From NCBI GenBank assembly GCA_013361335.1, contig JABFYH010000124.1, forward strand, positions 1 through 32,528: DNA of 32,528 nucleotides, read 5' to 3'. This stretch comes from Gemmatimonadaceae bacterium (lineage in GTDB: Bacteria; Gemmatimonadota; Gemmatimonadetes; Gemmatimonadales; Gemmatimonadaceae). Below the pieces are notes generated by a model that did no database searches, had not been told where the DNA came from, and was given only the letters and a program-made list of their open reading frames with translations. Within the stretch, counting starts at the first letter, position 1, and each line of letters begins with the position of its first letter. The position numbers and the translations under genes are program-made. Below are positions 6,964 to 13,859 of this stretch, one piece after another.

Positions 6964-8019
6964 ATGAAATTCGGCTGGCGCGGCGCGGTCGGCATCCTGC
7001 TGAGCGCCGGCTTTCTCTACTTCGCCTTCCGTGGGATCGCCTTCGCCGAGGTGATGGCGCACGTCCGACGCGCCAACCTCGGCCTGCTCCTGCTGTCAGC
7101 AGTCGCGGCGACCTGCATCTTTCCGCTGCGCGCGCTCCGCTGGCGCCCGATCCTCGATCCGATCGCGCCCGACCTGCCCTTCTCGCGGCTGTGGAGCGCG
7201 ACGGCGATCGGGATGATGATCAACAACGTCGTGCCGGCGCGCGCCGGCGAGTTCGCCCGCGCGTATGCGCTCTCGCGCTCGACGCCGGCGGTGCCCTTCC
7301 CGGCGGCCTTCGCGTCGCTCGCCGTCGACCGGCTGTTCGACGCCGTCGTCGTGCTGCTGCTGATGTTCGGCTCGATGCTCGATCCCGCGTTCCCACGCGG
7401 CGCGACGTTCATGGATCGGCCGGTCGCGAGCTACGCGACCTTCTTCCTCCTCGTCACGGCTGCGGGGATCGCGGTGCTGTACGTCGTCGTGCTCTTCCCG
7501 GCGCGCGTGCTGCGCGTCTACGAGCTGGTCGCACGACGGCTGGCGCCGAGACTGGAGGCGCGCGGCCGCGATGCGCTCGTCTCGCTGGCGAACGGGTTGA
7601 GCGTGCTCCGCTCGCCGAGACGGTTCGCCGCGGTGTTCGCGTGGACGGTGCTGCACTGGCTCGTCAACGCGCTGGCATTCTGGATCGCCTTCCGCGCGGT
7701 CGGCGTGCACACACCGTTCAGCGCCGCCCTCTTTCTTCAGGGGCTGATCGCGATCGGCGTGTCCATCCCGCAGGCACCGGGCTTCTTCGGCGTGTTCGAG
7801 ACCTTCGGCAAGTACGGGCTCGGCATCTATGGCGTGCCGCCGGATGCCGCGGTGACCTGGGCGATCGGCTTTCACTTCCTGTCGTACGTCCCGATCACGG
7901 TGATCGGCGCCTGGTACTTCGTCCGCGCCGGGCTCTCGATGCACGATCTCGGCGGCGCCGAGCGTGCGGCGACCGAGGAGACGGAGCTGCCGCCCTCCAC
8001 GTCGACGCCGGCCGCATGA
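6964..8019 (+). CDS. Flippase-like / lysylphosphatidylglycerol synthase TM-region family membrane protein
   Basis: 351 residues with about eight hydrophobic segments, starting GWRGAVGILLSAGFLYFAFRGI. The family pattern is clear: FPLRALRWRPIL near 53-64, MMINNVVPARAGEFARAYAL near 85-104, SLAVDRLFDAVVVLLLM near 118-134, and the late QAPGFFGVFETFGKYGLGIYGV near 264-285. These define the UPF0104/AglD-like transmembrane domain found alone or fused in MprF. Stand-alone members are proposed lipid flippases or helpers in envelope glycan or hopanoid biosynthesis; the substrate cannot be told from sequence. The soluble aminoacyl-transferase domain of MprF is absent. ATG at 6964 lies 13 bp after the Hpt gene, and the stop overlaps ispE (ATGA). 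Confidence 0.85.
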   Translation: MKFGWRGAVGILLSAGFLYFAFRGIAFAEVMAHVRRANLGLLLLSAVAATCIFPLRALRWRPILDPIAPDLPFSRLWSATAIGMMINNVVPARAGEFARAYALSRSTPAVPFPAAFASLAVDRLFDAVVVLLLMFGSMLDPAFPRGATFMDRPVASYATFFLLVTAAGIAVLYVVVLFPARVLRVYELVARRLAPRLEARGRDALVSLANGLSVLRSPRRFAAVFAWTVLHWLVNALAFWIAFRAVGVHTPFSAALFLQGLIAIGVSIPQAPGFFGVFETFGKYGLGIYGVPPDAAVTWAIGFHFLSYVPITVIGAWYFVRAGLSMHDLGGAERAATEETELPPSTSTPAA

Positions 8020-8957
8020 CGCGTGCGACGGGGGCGGCGCTGCGGAGCGCGCGAACGGTGCAGGTCGTGGCGCAGGCGAAGATCAACCTCCGGCTGCGCA
8101 TCCTCGCTCGTGAGGCGTCGGGGTTCCATCAGCTCGAGACGCTGCTGCTGCGCCTCGAGCTGGGCGACGTCATTCGTGTCCGTCGCGCCGCGACCGCGCG
8201 CACCCTGGACGTCACCGGCGAGGCCGATCCGTCGGCGATCGGCCCGATGGAGCGCAACCTCGCCTGGCGTGCCGCGCTCGCCTACGCCGACGTCGCCGGC
8301 TGGAGCGACGGGTTCGCGATCGAGCTCGAGAAACGGATTCCGATCGGTGGCGGGCTCGGTGGGGGAAGCGCGGATGCCGGGGCCGTGCTCCGCGCGCTGG
8401 ATGCGATGGCGGCCAGGCCACTCGGCGAGGCGGCGCTGCTGCGCATCGCCTTCACCCTCGGCGCCGACGTGCCCTTTCTCACGAGCGGACACGCGTATGC
8501 GCTGGCGTGGGGCCGGGGTGAGCGGCTGCTGGCGCTCTCGCCCCCGCCGCGGCGCTCGGTCGTGCTGCTGGTACCGTCCTTCGGCGTGAGCACCAAGGAG
8601 GCCTACGGGTGGCTCGAGGGCCCGCGCGCGTCGTCGATGCCGGTGGGCGACGCGACCGGGATCCTGAAGCCCTCGTCGCTCAAGTCGTGGACGCACATCG
8701 CGGCGCTGGCGGTGAACGATTTTCAGGAGGTGGTCAGCACCCGGCACCCCGAGATCGCCGCGCTCGTGGCCGGGCTCCGCGACATGGGCTGTGCGCCGGC
8801 GATGCTGAGCGGCTCGGGCTCGGTCGTCTTCGGCGTCGAGCCGGCCGAGGCGCTTGGCGTGCGGTTCGTGGACGCCGGCGGCGAGGGGCAACCCACCGTA
8901 CGCGCGGTCGTCACCGCCTCGGCGGACCGAGTTGAGCCGGTCGTCGCTCTCGACTAG
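8016..8957 (+). CDS. ispE: 4-diphosphocytidyl-2-C-methyl-D-erythritol kinase
   Basis: 313 residues. IspE phosphorylates CDP-methylerythritol in the MEP pathway of isoprenoid synthesis. It is a GHMP kinase: QAKINLRLRILAREASGFHQLETLL at about 17-41, the ATP-binding loop PIGGGLGGGSADAG at 109-122, GADVPFL near 149-155, and the late LSGSGSVVFGV near 266-276. The ATG at 8016 is fused to the preceding stop as ATGA, so it is translationally coupled to the flippase-like gene. The last 25 bp contain the promoter of the downstream tRNA. Slightly longer than E. coli IspE, with an insert after STKEAYGWL. Confidence 0.95.
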   Translation: MTRATGAALRSARTVQVVAQAKINLRLRILAREASGFHQLETLLLRLELGDVIRVRRAATARTLDVTGEADPSAIGPMERNLAWRAALAYADVAGWSDGFAIELEKRIPIGGGLGGGSADAGAVLRALDAMAARPLGEAALLRIAFTLGADVPFLTSGHAYALAWGRGERLLALSPPPRRSVVLLVPSFGVSTKEAYGWLEGPRASSMPVGDATGILKPSSLKSWTHIAALAVNDFQEVVSTRHPEIAALVAGLRDMGCAPAMLSGSGSVVFGVEPAEALGVRFVDAGGEGQPTVRAVVTASADRVEPVVALD

Positions 8958-8960
8958 CTT
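8932..8960 (+). promoter_or_regulatory. Promoter of tRNA-Gln
   Basis: TTGAGC at 8932-8937, a 17-bp spacer, and TAGCTT at 8955-8960 make a good sigma-70-type promoter. The tRNA begins 21 bases after the -10 box. The -10 overlaps the ispE stop codon. Confidence 0.6.
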
Positions 8961-8980
8961 TGGAGGCTCGACCGCCCGGA

Positions 8981-9051
8981 TGCCCCTTCGTCCAATGGCA
9001 GGACAGTGGCCTTTGGAGCCACGAATCTTGGTTCGAATCCAAGAGGGGCAA
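8981..9051 (+). tRNA. tRNA-Gln(UUG)
   Basis: All four arms can be folded by eye. The acceptor stem TGCCCCT (8981-8987) pairs fully with AGGGGCA (9044-9050). The D arm is GTCC/GGAC. The anticodon stem is GTGGC/GCCAC around loop CTTTGGA with anticodon TTG at 9013-9015. The T arm contains GGTTCGAATCC. The discriminator is A9051 and no CCA is encoded. Only 62 bp and no terminator separate it from prs. Confidence 0.95.
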
Positions 9052-9072
9052 TTGCGCTCACGCGGGGCGGGT

Positions 9073-9101
9073 TTGACCAAGTCGCTGTCCCACACTACTT
9101 T
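9073..9101 (+). promoter_or_regulatory. Promoter of prs, with very short leader
   Basis: TTGACC at 9073-9078, a 17-bp spacer and TACTTT at 9096-9101 form the best sigma-70-like promoter in the window. The ATG of prs lies 12 bases after the -10 box, so the predicted 5' UTR is only about 5-7 bases. AAGG at 9104-9107 would be the only ribosome-binding site for transcripts that begin further upstream at the tRNA. Confidence 0.6.
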
Positions 9102-9113
9102 ACAAGGCTCTGC

Positions 9114-10067
9114 ATGGACGGCCTTGCCGTTCCCGCGCACGGGTTCAAGCTGTTGGCCGGCACCGGCAATCGTCCGCTGGCCGAGGAGATCGCGCGGCAG
9201 CTCGGGATCGAGCTGACCAAGCTGACCTGCACGCGGTTCGCCGACGGCGAGATCTTCGTGCGGATCGACGAGAACGTGCGCGGCAACGACGTCTTCATCG
9301 TCCAGCCGACGAACGCCCCCGCCGAGAACATCATGGAGCTGCTGCTCCTGATCGACGCGGCGCGGCGGGCGAGCTCGGCTCGCATCACGGTGGTGATGCC
9401 GTACTACGGCTATTCGCGACAGGACCGCAAGGACCAGCCGCGGGTGGCGATCGGCGCCAAGCTCATGGCGAACATGATCATGAGCGCCGGAGCCGATCGG
9501 GTGTTGGGGATCGACTTTCACCAGCATCAGCTCCAGGGGTTCTTCGACATTCCCGTCGATCACCTGTACGCGATGCCGGTGTTGAGCGGCTACTTCAAGC
9601 GCAAGCAGTTGAAGGAGGTCGTCATCGTGGCGCCGGACGTCGGGGCGGCGAAGATGGCCCGTGGGTTCGCGAAGCGGCTGGACGCCTCGCTGGCGATCAT
9701 CGACAAGCGCCGGCCGCGGGCGAACGTGAGCGAGGTGGTGAACGTGGTCGGCGAGGTGGAGGGACGGGATTGCGTCCTCGCCGACGACATGATCGATACG
9801 GCGGGCACCGTGTGCGAGGCGGCGCGGGCCCTGAAGCAGCTCGGCGCCAAGGACGTGTACGTGTGCGCGACGCACGGGCTGCTGAGCGGGCCGGCGGTGC
9901 AGCGGATGGTCGAGGCGCCGATCCGGGAGGTGGTCATCACCGACACCATCCTGACGCCCCCGGAAAAGCGGTTCGACAGGCTGACGGTGCTGTCGGTCGG
10001 TGAGCTGTTGAGCAAGGCAATCAGATACACCCACGCGGAACAATCCGTCAGTTCCTTGTTCGACTAA
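9114..10067 (+). CDS. prs: Ribose-phosphate pyrophosphokinase (PRPP synthetase)
   Basis: 317 residues, standard length. Makes PRPP from ribose 5-phosphate and ATP for nucleotide, His, Trp and NAD synthesis. Motifs: GFKLLAGTGNRPLAEEIA at 10-27, RFADGEIFVRI near 41-51, the flexible-loop region YYGYSRQDRKDQPRVAIGAK near 97-116, IDFHQHQLQGFFD near 130-142, PDVGAAKMARGFAKRL near 173-188, and the PRPP-binding loop ADDMIDTAGT near 223-232. The dinucleotide-binding His is present. Its promoter sits just before it, and rplY follows after a 170-bp spacer, the common bacterial prs-rplY order. Confidence 0.97.
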   Translation: MDGLAVPAHGFKLLAGTGNRPLAEEIARQLGIELTKLTCTRFADGEIFVRIDENVRGNDVFIVQPTNAPAENIMELLLLIDAARRASSARITVVMPYYGYSRQDRKDQPRVAIGAKLMANMIMSAGADRVLGIDFHQHQLQGFFDIPVDHLYAMPVLSGYFKRKQLKEVVIVAPDVGAAKMARGFAKRLDASLAIIDKRRPRANVSEVVNVVGEVEGRDCVLADDMIDTAGTVCEAARALKQLGAKDVYVCATHGLLSGPAVQRMVEAPIREVVITDTILTPPEKRFDRLTVLSVGELLSKAIRYTHAEQSVSSLFD

Positions 10068-10075
10068 TTGGTGTC

Positions 10076-10103
10076 GTGAACCGTGAACGGTGATCCGTTC
10101 ACG
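10076..10103. repeat. Heptamer-built palindrome between prs and rplY
   Basis: Four 7-mers in a row read GTGAACC, GTGAACG, GTGATCC and then the inverse-sense GTTCACG. The centre forms a perfect 9-bp inverted repeat (CGTGAACGG at 10082-10090 and its complement at 10095-10103) with a TGAT loop. Similar 11-mers flank it, CTAATTGGTGT before and TTAGTTGGTGT after. The same heptamers form a larger palindrome at 17820-17892. It has no U-tract, so it is not a classical terminator. Confidence 0.8.
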
Positions 10104-10237
10104 ATTAGTTGGTGTAAGTCCCCGCGGTCTGCTGCTTCGCAGCACCGGCATGGTAGGGCGGACGCAGCCGCCTGAGAGTAGCAACCGGGATCGTGGTTCG
10201 CTGCAGTCGAAGACCGAGTTACCGAAGGACATTCGCA
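10104..10237 (+). promoter_or_regulatory. rplY leader region
   Basis: The rest of the prs-rplY spacer contains a small hairpin, TGCTGC-TTC-GCAGCA, near 10129-10143 and a GGCGG/CCGCC hairpin near 10158-10173. The ribosome-binding site AAGGA lies about 8 bases before the rplY ATG. No recognised riboswitch or leader family is identified; the structure could be chance in GC-rich DNA. Confidence 0.3.
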
Positions 10238-10897
10238 ATGGCATCCGCCACCCTCAGCGCCGAAGTGCGCAACGATCGCGGCAAGGGCGTCGCCCGCAAG
10301 CTGCGCGCAGCCGGCCGCGTGCCCGGCGTCGTCTACGGCCACGGCCGCGAGCCGCAGTCGCTCTCGCTCGTCGCCCGCGACCTGGACAAGCTCCTCTCGT
10401 CGATCGCCGCCGGCAGCACGGTCATCGAGCTCACGCTCGGCCGCGCGACGACGAAGACGCTCATCCGCGAGATCCAGCGCCACCCGTTCAAGAAGCAGGT
10501 CCTGCACATCGACTTCATGGAGCTCGTCGCCGGCGAGAAGGTCATCGTCGACATCCCGCTCGTGTTCGTCGGCATCCCCGAGGGCGTGCGCCTCAGCGGC
10601 GCGCTGCTCGAGCAGATCGTGCACAGCATCGAGGTCAACGTCGATCCGTCGAACATCCCGAACCACATCGACGTCGACGTGACGAACCTCGCGATGGGCC
10701 ACTCGCTGCACGTGCGCGACCTGGTCCTCCCCGAGGGCCTCGAGGTGTTGACCGACGAGGACACGACGATCTGCGCCGTGATCGCGCCGCGCGCCGTGCT
10801 CGAGGAGACGCCGGCGGCCGAGGGCGACGCCGCCGCCGCGGTGGGCGAGCCGGAGCTCATCCGGAAGGCGAAGGACGAGGACGAGGGCGAGAAGTAA
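10238..10897 (+). CDS. rplY: 50S ribosomal protein bL25, long CTC form
   Basis: 219 residues, the two-domain CTC/TL5 form. The N-terminal 5S-rRNA-binding domain has LSAEVRNDRGKGVARKLRAAGRVPGVVYGHG at about 6-36 and IREIQRHPFKKQVLHIDF near 77-94, and the C-terminal beta domain starts near VIVDIPLVFVGIPEGV. The tail is acidic and disordered (EDEGEK). It binds 5S rRNA in the 50S subunit. ATG at 10238 is preceded by AAGGA; an upstream in-frame extension lacks conservation. The prs-rplY-pth order is widely conserved. Confidence 0.95.
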   Translation: MASATLSAEVRNDRGKGVARKLRAAGRVPGVVYGHGREPQSLSLVARDLDKLLSSIAAGSTVIELTLGRATTKTLIREIQRHPFKKQVLHIDFMELVAGEKVIVDIPLVFVGIPEGVRLSGALLEQIVHSIEVNVDPSNIPNHIDVDVTNLAMGHSLHVRDLVLPEGLEVLTDEDTTICAVIAPRAVLEETPAAEGDAAAAVGEPELIRKAKDEDEGEK

Positions 10898-10924
10898 TTC
10901 GCGCGTTCCTGTCCGCACTGCTTG

Positions 10925-10955
10925 GACGGCTCCGCCCCACCGGGGCGGAGCCGTC
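10925..10955 (+). terminator. Strong hairpin between rplY and pth, possible terminator
   Basis: A perfect 14-bp stem (GACGGCTCCGCCCC at 10925-10938 and its complement at 10942-10955) closes on a three-base loop, ACC. It starts 28 bp after the rplY stop. No U-tract follows on either strand, so it may instead be a processing or stability element or an attenuator before pth. Confidence 0.45.
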
Positions 10956-11001
10956 GTCGCATTCCGGTCCATCATCCACCGACGACACGACGACCGCACC
11001 G

Positions 11002-11589
11002 ATGAAGGTGATCCTGGGGCTCGGCAATCCGGGGAAGGAATACGAGCACACCCGACACAACGTGGGCTGGTGGCTCGTCGACCATCTCGCCGAGCGCTGG
11101 GGGCTGGACGGGTGGAAGAAGGACGGTCAGGCGAAGGTCGTGCAGGGCACGCTTGCGGGGATGAAGGAGCCGGTGCGGCTGGTCAAGCCGCTCACCTACA
11201 TGAACCTCTCCGGCGGGGTGCTGGTGCAGTATGCGCGGCGCCCCTTCTGGGCCCCGGCGACCGATCTGCTGGTGCTGGTCGACGAGGTGGCGATCCCGGT
11301 CGGGAGCTGGCGCCTGCGCGCCGAGGGGGGCGCCGGTGGCCACAACGGCCTCAAGTCGGTGCAGCAGGCGCTGGGCACGCAGCAGTATCCTCGCCTGCGC
11401 ATCGGCATCGGCGATCCCGCTCGCGCGCCGGGCGGGCCGTTGTCGGACTACGTGCTCGGCGCGGTCGGCAAGCGAGATTCGGAGGCGATCCGCGCGCTCT
11501 TTCCGGTGCTGACCGATGCCGTCGAGGCCTGGGTGCGCGGGGGCATGGGGCCCGCGCTCGACGTGCAGAGTCGCGCGTCGCCGCGCTAG
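11002..11589 (+). CDS. pth: Peptidyl-tRNA hydrolase
   Basis: 195 residues, usual length. Pth recycles peptidyl-tRNA released by drop-off. Motifs: MKVILGLGNPGKEYEHTRHNVGWWLVD at the N-terminus with catalytic H19, KPLTYMNLSG near 56-65, LLVLVDEVAIPVG near 89-101 with the conserved Asp, GGAGGHNGLKSVQ near 110-122 with the tRNA-binding Asn, and YPRLRIGIG near 129-137. ATG at 11002 matches the family start exactly; an in-frame upstream extension across the hairpin is not real. The next gene, ychF, is a common neighbour of pth in bacteria. Confidence 0.96.
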   Translation: MKVILGLGNPGKEYEHTRHNVGWWLVDHLAERWGLDGWKKDGQAKVVQGTLAGMKEPVRLVKPLTYMNLSGGVLVQYARRPFWAPATDLLVLVDEVAIPVGSWRLRAEGGAGGHNGLKSVQQALGTQQYPRLRIGIGDPARAPGGPLSDYVLGAVGKRDSEAIRALFPVLTDAVEAWVRGGMGPALDVQSRASPR

Positions 11590-11590
11590 C

Positions 11591-11699
11591 CCTGTCATCC
11601 CGCACGAGCGCATCGGGTGTCGGGATCCAGCGTGCATGTTGGGTCACGCTGCAGGGCGAGCAGATCCCGACAGGCGCGCCGCGCCTGCGGGATGACAGG
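11591..11699. repeat. 109-bp nested palindromic element between pth and ychF
   Basis: Three nested perfect inverted repeats share one axis. The outer is 14 bp (CCTGTCATCCCGCA at 11591-11604 with 11686-11699), the middle 10 bp (TGTCGGGATC at 11618-11627 with 11663-11672) and the inner 7 bp (CAGCGTG at 11628-11634 with 11645-11651). The GTCATCCC / GGGATGAC ends recall dispersed palindromic elements seen between genes in many bacteria. As RNA or DNA it would fold into one long branched-free hairpin. It begins one base after the pth stop. Confidence 0.8.
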
Positions 11700-11749
11700 C
11701 GAGGACGATTAGCTTTCCGCAGCAGCTCACGAATCACAACACGCAGCCA

Positions 11750-12850
11750 ATGCTCAGACTCGGTATCGTCGGACTCCCCAACGTCGGCAAATCCACGCTG
11801 TTCAATGCGTTGACCAGCGCGGGCGTCCTCGCGGCGAACTATCCGTTCGCGACCAAGGACCCCAACGTCGGCCGGGTGAACGTGCCCGACGATCGGCTCG
11901 ACGTGCTCGCCGACGTCGTCAAGCCGCAACGCACCGTGCCGGCCGCGGTGGAGTTCGTCGACATCGCCGGACTCGTCGAGGGGGCGAGCAAGGGCGAGGG
12001 GCTCGGCAATCAGTTTCTCGCCAACATCCGCGAGACCGACGCCATCGTGCACGTCGTTCGCTGTTTCGACGACGACGACATCCTCCACGTGATGGGCAGC
12101 GTCGATCCCGTGCGCGACCGCGAGGTGATCGAGTTCGAGCTCGCGCTCGCCGACCTCTCCACCGTCGAGAAGCGGCTCGATCGCGTGAAGCGCGCCGCGA
12201 AGACCGGCGACAAGGAGGCGCTCGCCGAGCTGCCAGCTCTCGAGAGGGCACATCAGTTCCTCACGGACGGGCGCGGCCTCTGGGAGGCGAAGCTCTCGAC
12301 CGACGAGCTCGCGCTCCTCAAGCCGCTCTCGCTGCTCACCGCCAAGCCGATCCTGTACGCCGCGAACGTCACCGACGCCGAGCTCTCCGGGCACGAGGGC
12401 GCGCATCTGACCGCGCTCCGAAACGCGGTCGCCGCCAGCGGCGAGCAGGCGGAGGTCGTCCCCTTCTCCGCGAAGATCGAGAGCGAGCTCGCCGAGCTGC
12501 CGCCGGAGGATCGAAAGGATTTCCTCGCCTCGCTCGGGCTCGAGTCCGCGGGCCTCGACCGCCTGATCAAGGCGGGCTTCCACCTCCTCGGCCTGCAGAC
12601 CTACTTCACCGCCGGCGAGCAGGAGGTTCGCGCCTGGACGATCCACCGCGGCGACACCGCGCCGCAGGCGGCGGGCGTCATTCACACCGACTTCGAGCGC
12701 GGCTTCATCAAGGCGGAGACCGCGGCGTACGACGACTTCGTGAAGAACGGTGGATGGAAGGGGGTGAAGGAAAAGGGGATGATGCGGCAGGAGGGAAAGG
12801 AGTACGTCGTGAAGGACGGCGACGTCCTGCTGTTCCGCTTCAACGTCTGA
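11750..12850 (+). CDS. ychF: Redox-regulated ATPase/GTPase YchF (OLA1 family)
   Basis: 366 residues, standard length. P-loop protein of the Obg family, preferring ATP, ribosome-associated. G1 is GLPNVGKST at 8-16, followed by [22 protein letters not shown]3 is [23 protein letters not shown] near 67-89, and NVTD replaces the usual NKxD specificity motif, as expected for YchF. A coiled-coil insertion occupies about 125-200, and the C-terminal TGS domain runs from [17 protein letters not shown] near 283 to the end ([12 protein letters not shown]). No clear ribosome-binding site precedes the ATG; TAGCTT at 11710-11715 is a possible -10 box with no good -35. Confidence 0.96.
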   Translation: MLRLGIVGLPNVGKSTLFNALTSAGVLAANYPFATKDPNVGRVNVPDDRLDVLADVVKPQRTVPAAVEFVDIAGLVEGASKGEGLGNQFLANIRETDAIVHVVRCFDDDDILHVMGSVDPVRDREVIEFELALADLSTVEKRLDRVKRAAKTGDKEALAELPALERAHQFLTDGRGLWEAKLSTDELALLKPLSLLTAKPILYAANVTDAELSGHEGAHLTALRNAVAASGEQAEVVPFSAKIESELAELPPEDRKDFLASLGLESAGLDRLIKAGFHLLGLQTYFTAGEQEVRAWTIHRGDTAPQAAGVIHTDFERGFIKAETAAYDDFVKNGGWKGVKEKGMMRQEGKEYVVKDGDVLLFRFNV

Positions 12851-13389
12851 CTGTCGACACCCATCTGTTCTGTGGCGAGCGCGCTACCGTCACCCGACCG
12901 CGTGAACAAGCGCAGCAGCGGCGTGGCAACGAGTCGACACGGAAGCATCGGGGCTGGGTAGGCGGATTGTTCCTTGCCAGGCCTGGCTGGGGCCTGCCTT
13001 CGGCCCGTGCTGCAACACCCCGTTCGGCGGCCTCACCTGGCGCGGGCCGAACATCAGTGGCTCGTTCATCTTCAACCCGGCGCTCATCCCCGCCACGGGA
13101 CTCGTCAACGTCCCGCTCCCGACCGGTGAGGAGGAAGATCCGCTTCACCTGGTGATGGGCGACATGGTGTCGCCCGCGCCGTTCGTCTTCACGGCAGCCA
13201 TGGTTCTGCCGACGACCGTCGCTCAGGCGGGAGTGGTTCGTCGCCGACGGCCGACGTAACGCCGCGCTCGCTCGCCGAGGCCGCCAGGCAGGTTCACCCG
13301 CTCGATCGGCGTGACTATCATCCTTCGGTCGCACACGCGCTCGCACGATCCGCAGCGCCCGCCCCCACCTCGGCGACCGGAGGAGAAGC
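12851..13389. other. 539-bp interval without an intact gene
   Basis: Between ychF and the small secreted protein at 13390 I see no complete gene, RNA or terminator. It holds a coding-like remnant (12906-13259, listed separately). The last 10 bases before 13390 include GGAGGAG, the ribosome-binding site of the next gene. Confidence 0.6.
12906..13259 (+). pseudogene. Start-less coding remnant of a secreted-type protein
   Basis: The plus frame from 12906 to the TAA at 13257-13259 is open for 117 codons but has no ATG, GTG or TTG until near its end. From about 12984 its translation looks like real protein: WLGPAFGPCCNTPFGGLTW, then RGPNISGSFIFNPALIPATG, LVNVPLPTGEEEDPLHLVMG and a FVFTAAMVLP strand. 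It ends in VVRRRRPT. Alternating small and hydrophobic residues suggest a beta-sandwich secreted domain whose N-terminus has been lost. I do not recognise the family, and in GC-rich DNA an open frame of this size can occur by chance. Confidence 0.35.
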
Positions 13390-13845
13390 ATGACGCGATT
13401 CGCACGATGGACGCTCGGCATCGCGACGGCGGCGATGTGCGGCTGCGCCGACGCCGGCACCTCGCCGCTGGCCGGCCTCGTCGGCACGATGCGTCTCGCG
13501 GCGTACAACGGTGCCCCGCTGCCCGTCCACGTCGACCCACGCCTGGGCGCCTGCGGCGCGATGATCGTCGGTGGCTCGCTGACGACGACGTCCGACGGGC
13601 ACGTGACCTTCACCCGCTCCTACACCACGCCGTGCACGACCGGGTCGCCGGTGAGCACGGAGAGCCGCACAGGACTGGTGTCTGTCGACGGCACCGCGAT
13701 CACGGTCGCGCTGGACGCGAGCTCCTGGGGCGGGCCGGCCGAGGTCTATCCCGGCACGCTCGAGGGTGGCCAGCTCACCCTGCACTTCACCGTGAACAGC
13801 CTGGCCACTCCCCTCGAACAGACCTTCCTGCTCGTGCGTCAGTAG
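13390..13845 (+). CDS. Small exported (probable lipo-) protein, function unknown
   Basis: 151 residues with a strong ribosome-binding site, GGAGGAG, before the ATG. The N-terminus MTRFARWTLGIATAAMCGCADAG is a signal peptide, and MCGC could serve as a lipobox with C19. The mature part begins SPLAGLVGTMRLAAYNGAPLPV and runs as a series of short strands (SDGHVTFTRSYTTPC, TGLVSVDGTAITVAL, YPGTLEGGQLTLHFTV), suggesting a small beta-barrel. Cysteines near 54 and 80 could form a disulfide. I do not recognise the family. Its stop is only 3 bp from that of the convergent haloperoxidase-type gene. Confidence 0.8.
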   Translation: MTRFARWTLGIATAAMCGCADAGTSPLAGLVGTMRLAAYNGAPLPVHVDPRLGACGAMIVGGSLTTTSDGHVTFTRSYTTPCTTGSPVSTESRTGLVSVDGTAITVALDASSWGGPAEVYPGTLEGGQLTLHFTVNSLATPLEQTFLLVRQ

Positions 13846-13859
13846 GAGCTACCGCTCCT
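13844..13859. terminator. Short hairpin over two convergent stop codons
   Basis: AGGAGC at 13844-13849 pairs with GCTCCT at 13854-13859 around a TACC loop. The hairpin covers the last bases of both convergent stop codons. With no U-tract on either side it is at best a weak bidirectional terminator. Confidence 0.3.

Noticed and set aside
7872..10244. A 790-codon minus-strand frame across ispE, the tRNA and prs
   Set aside because: Shadow of GC-rich codon bias. It crosses a tRNA gene and three well-supported plus-strand features.
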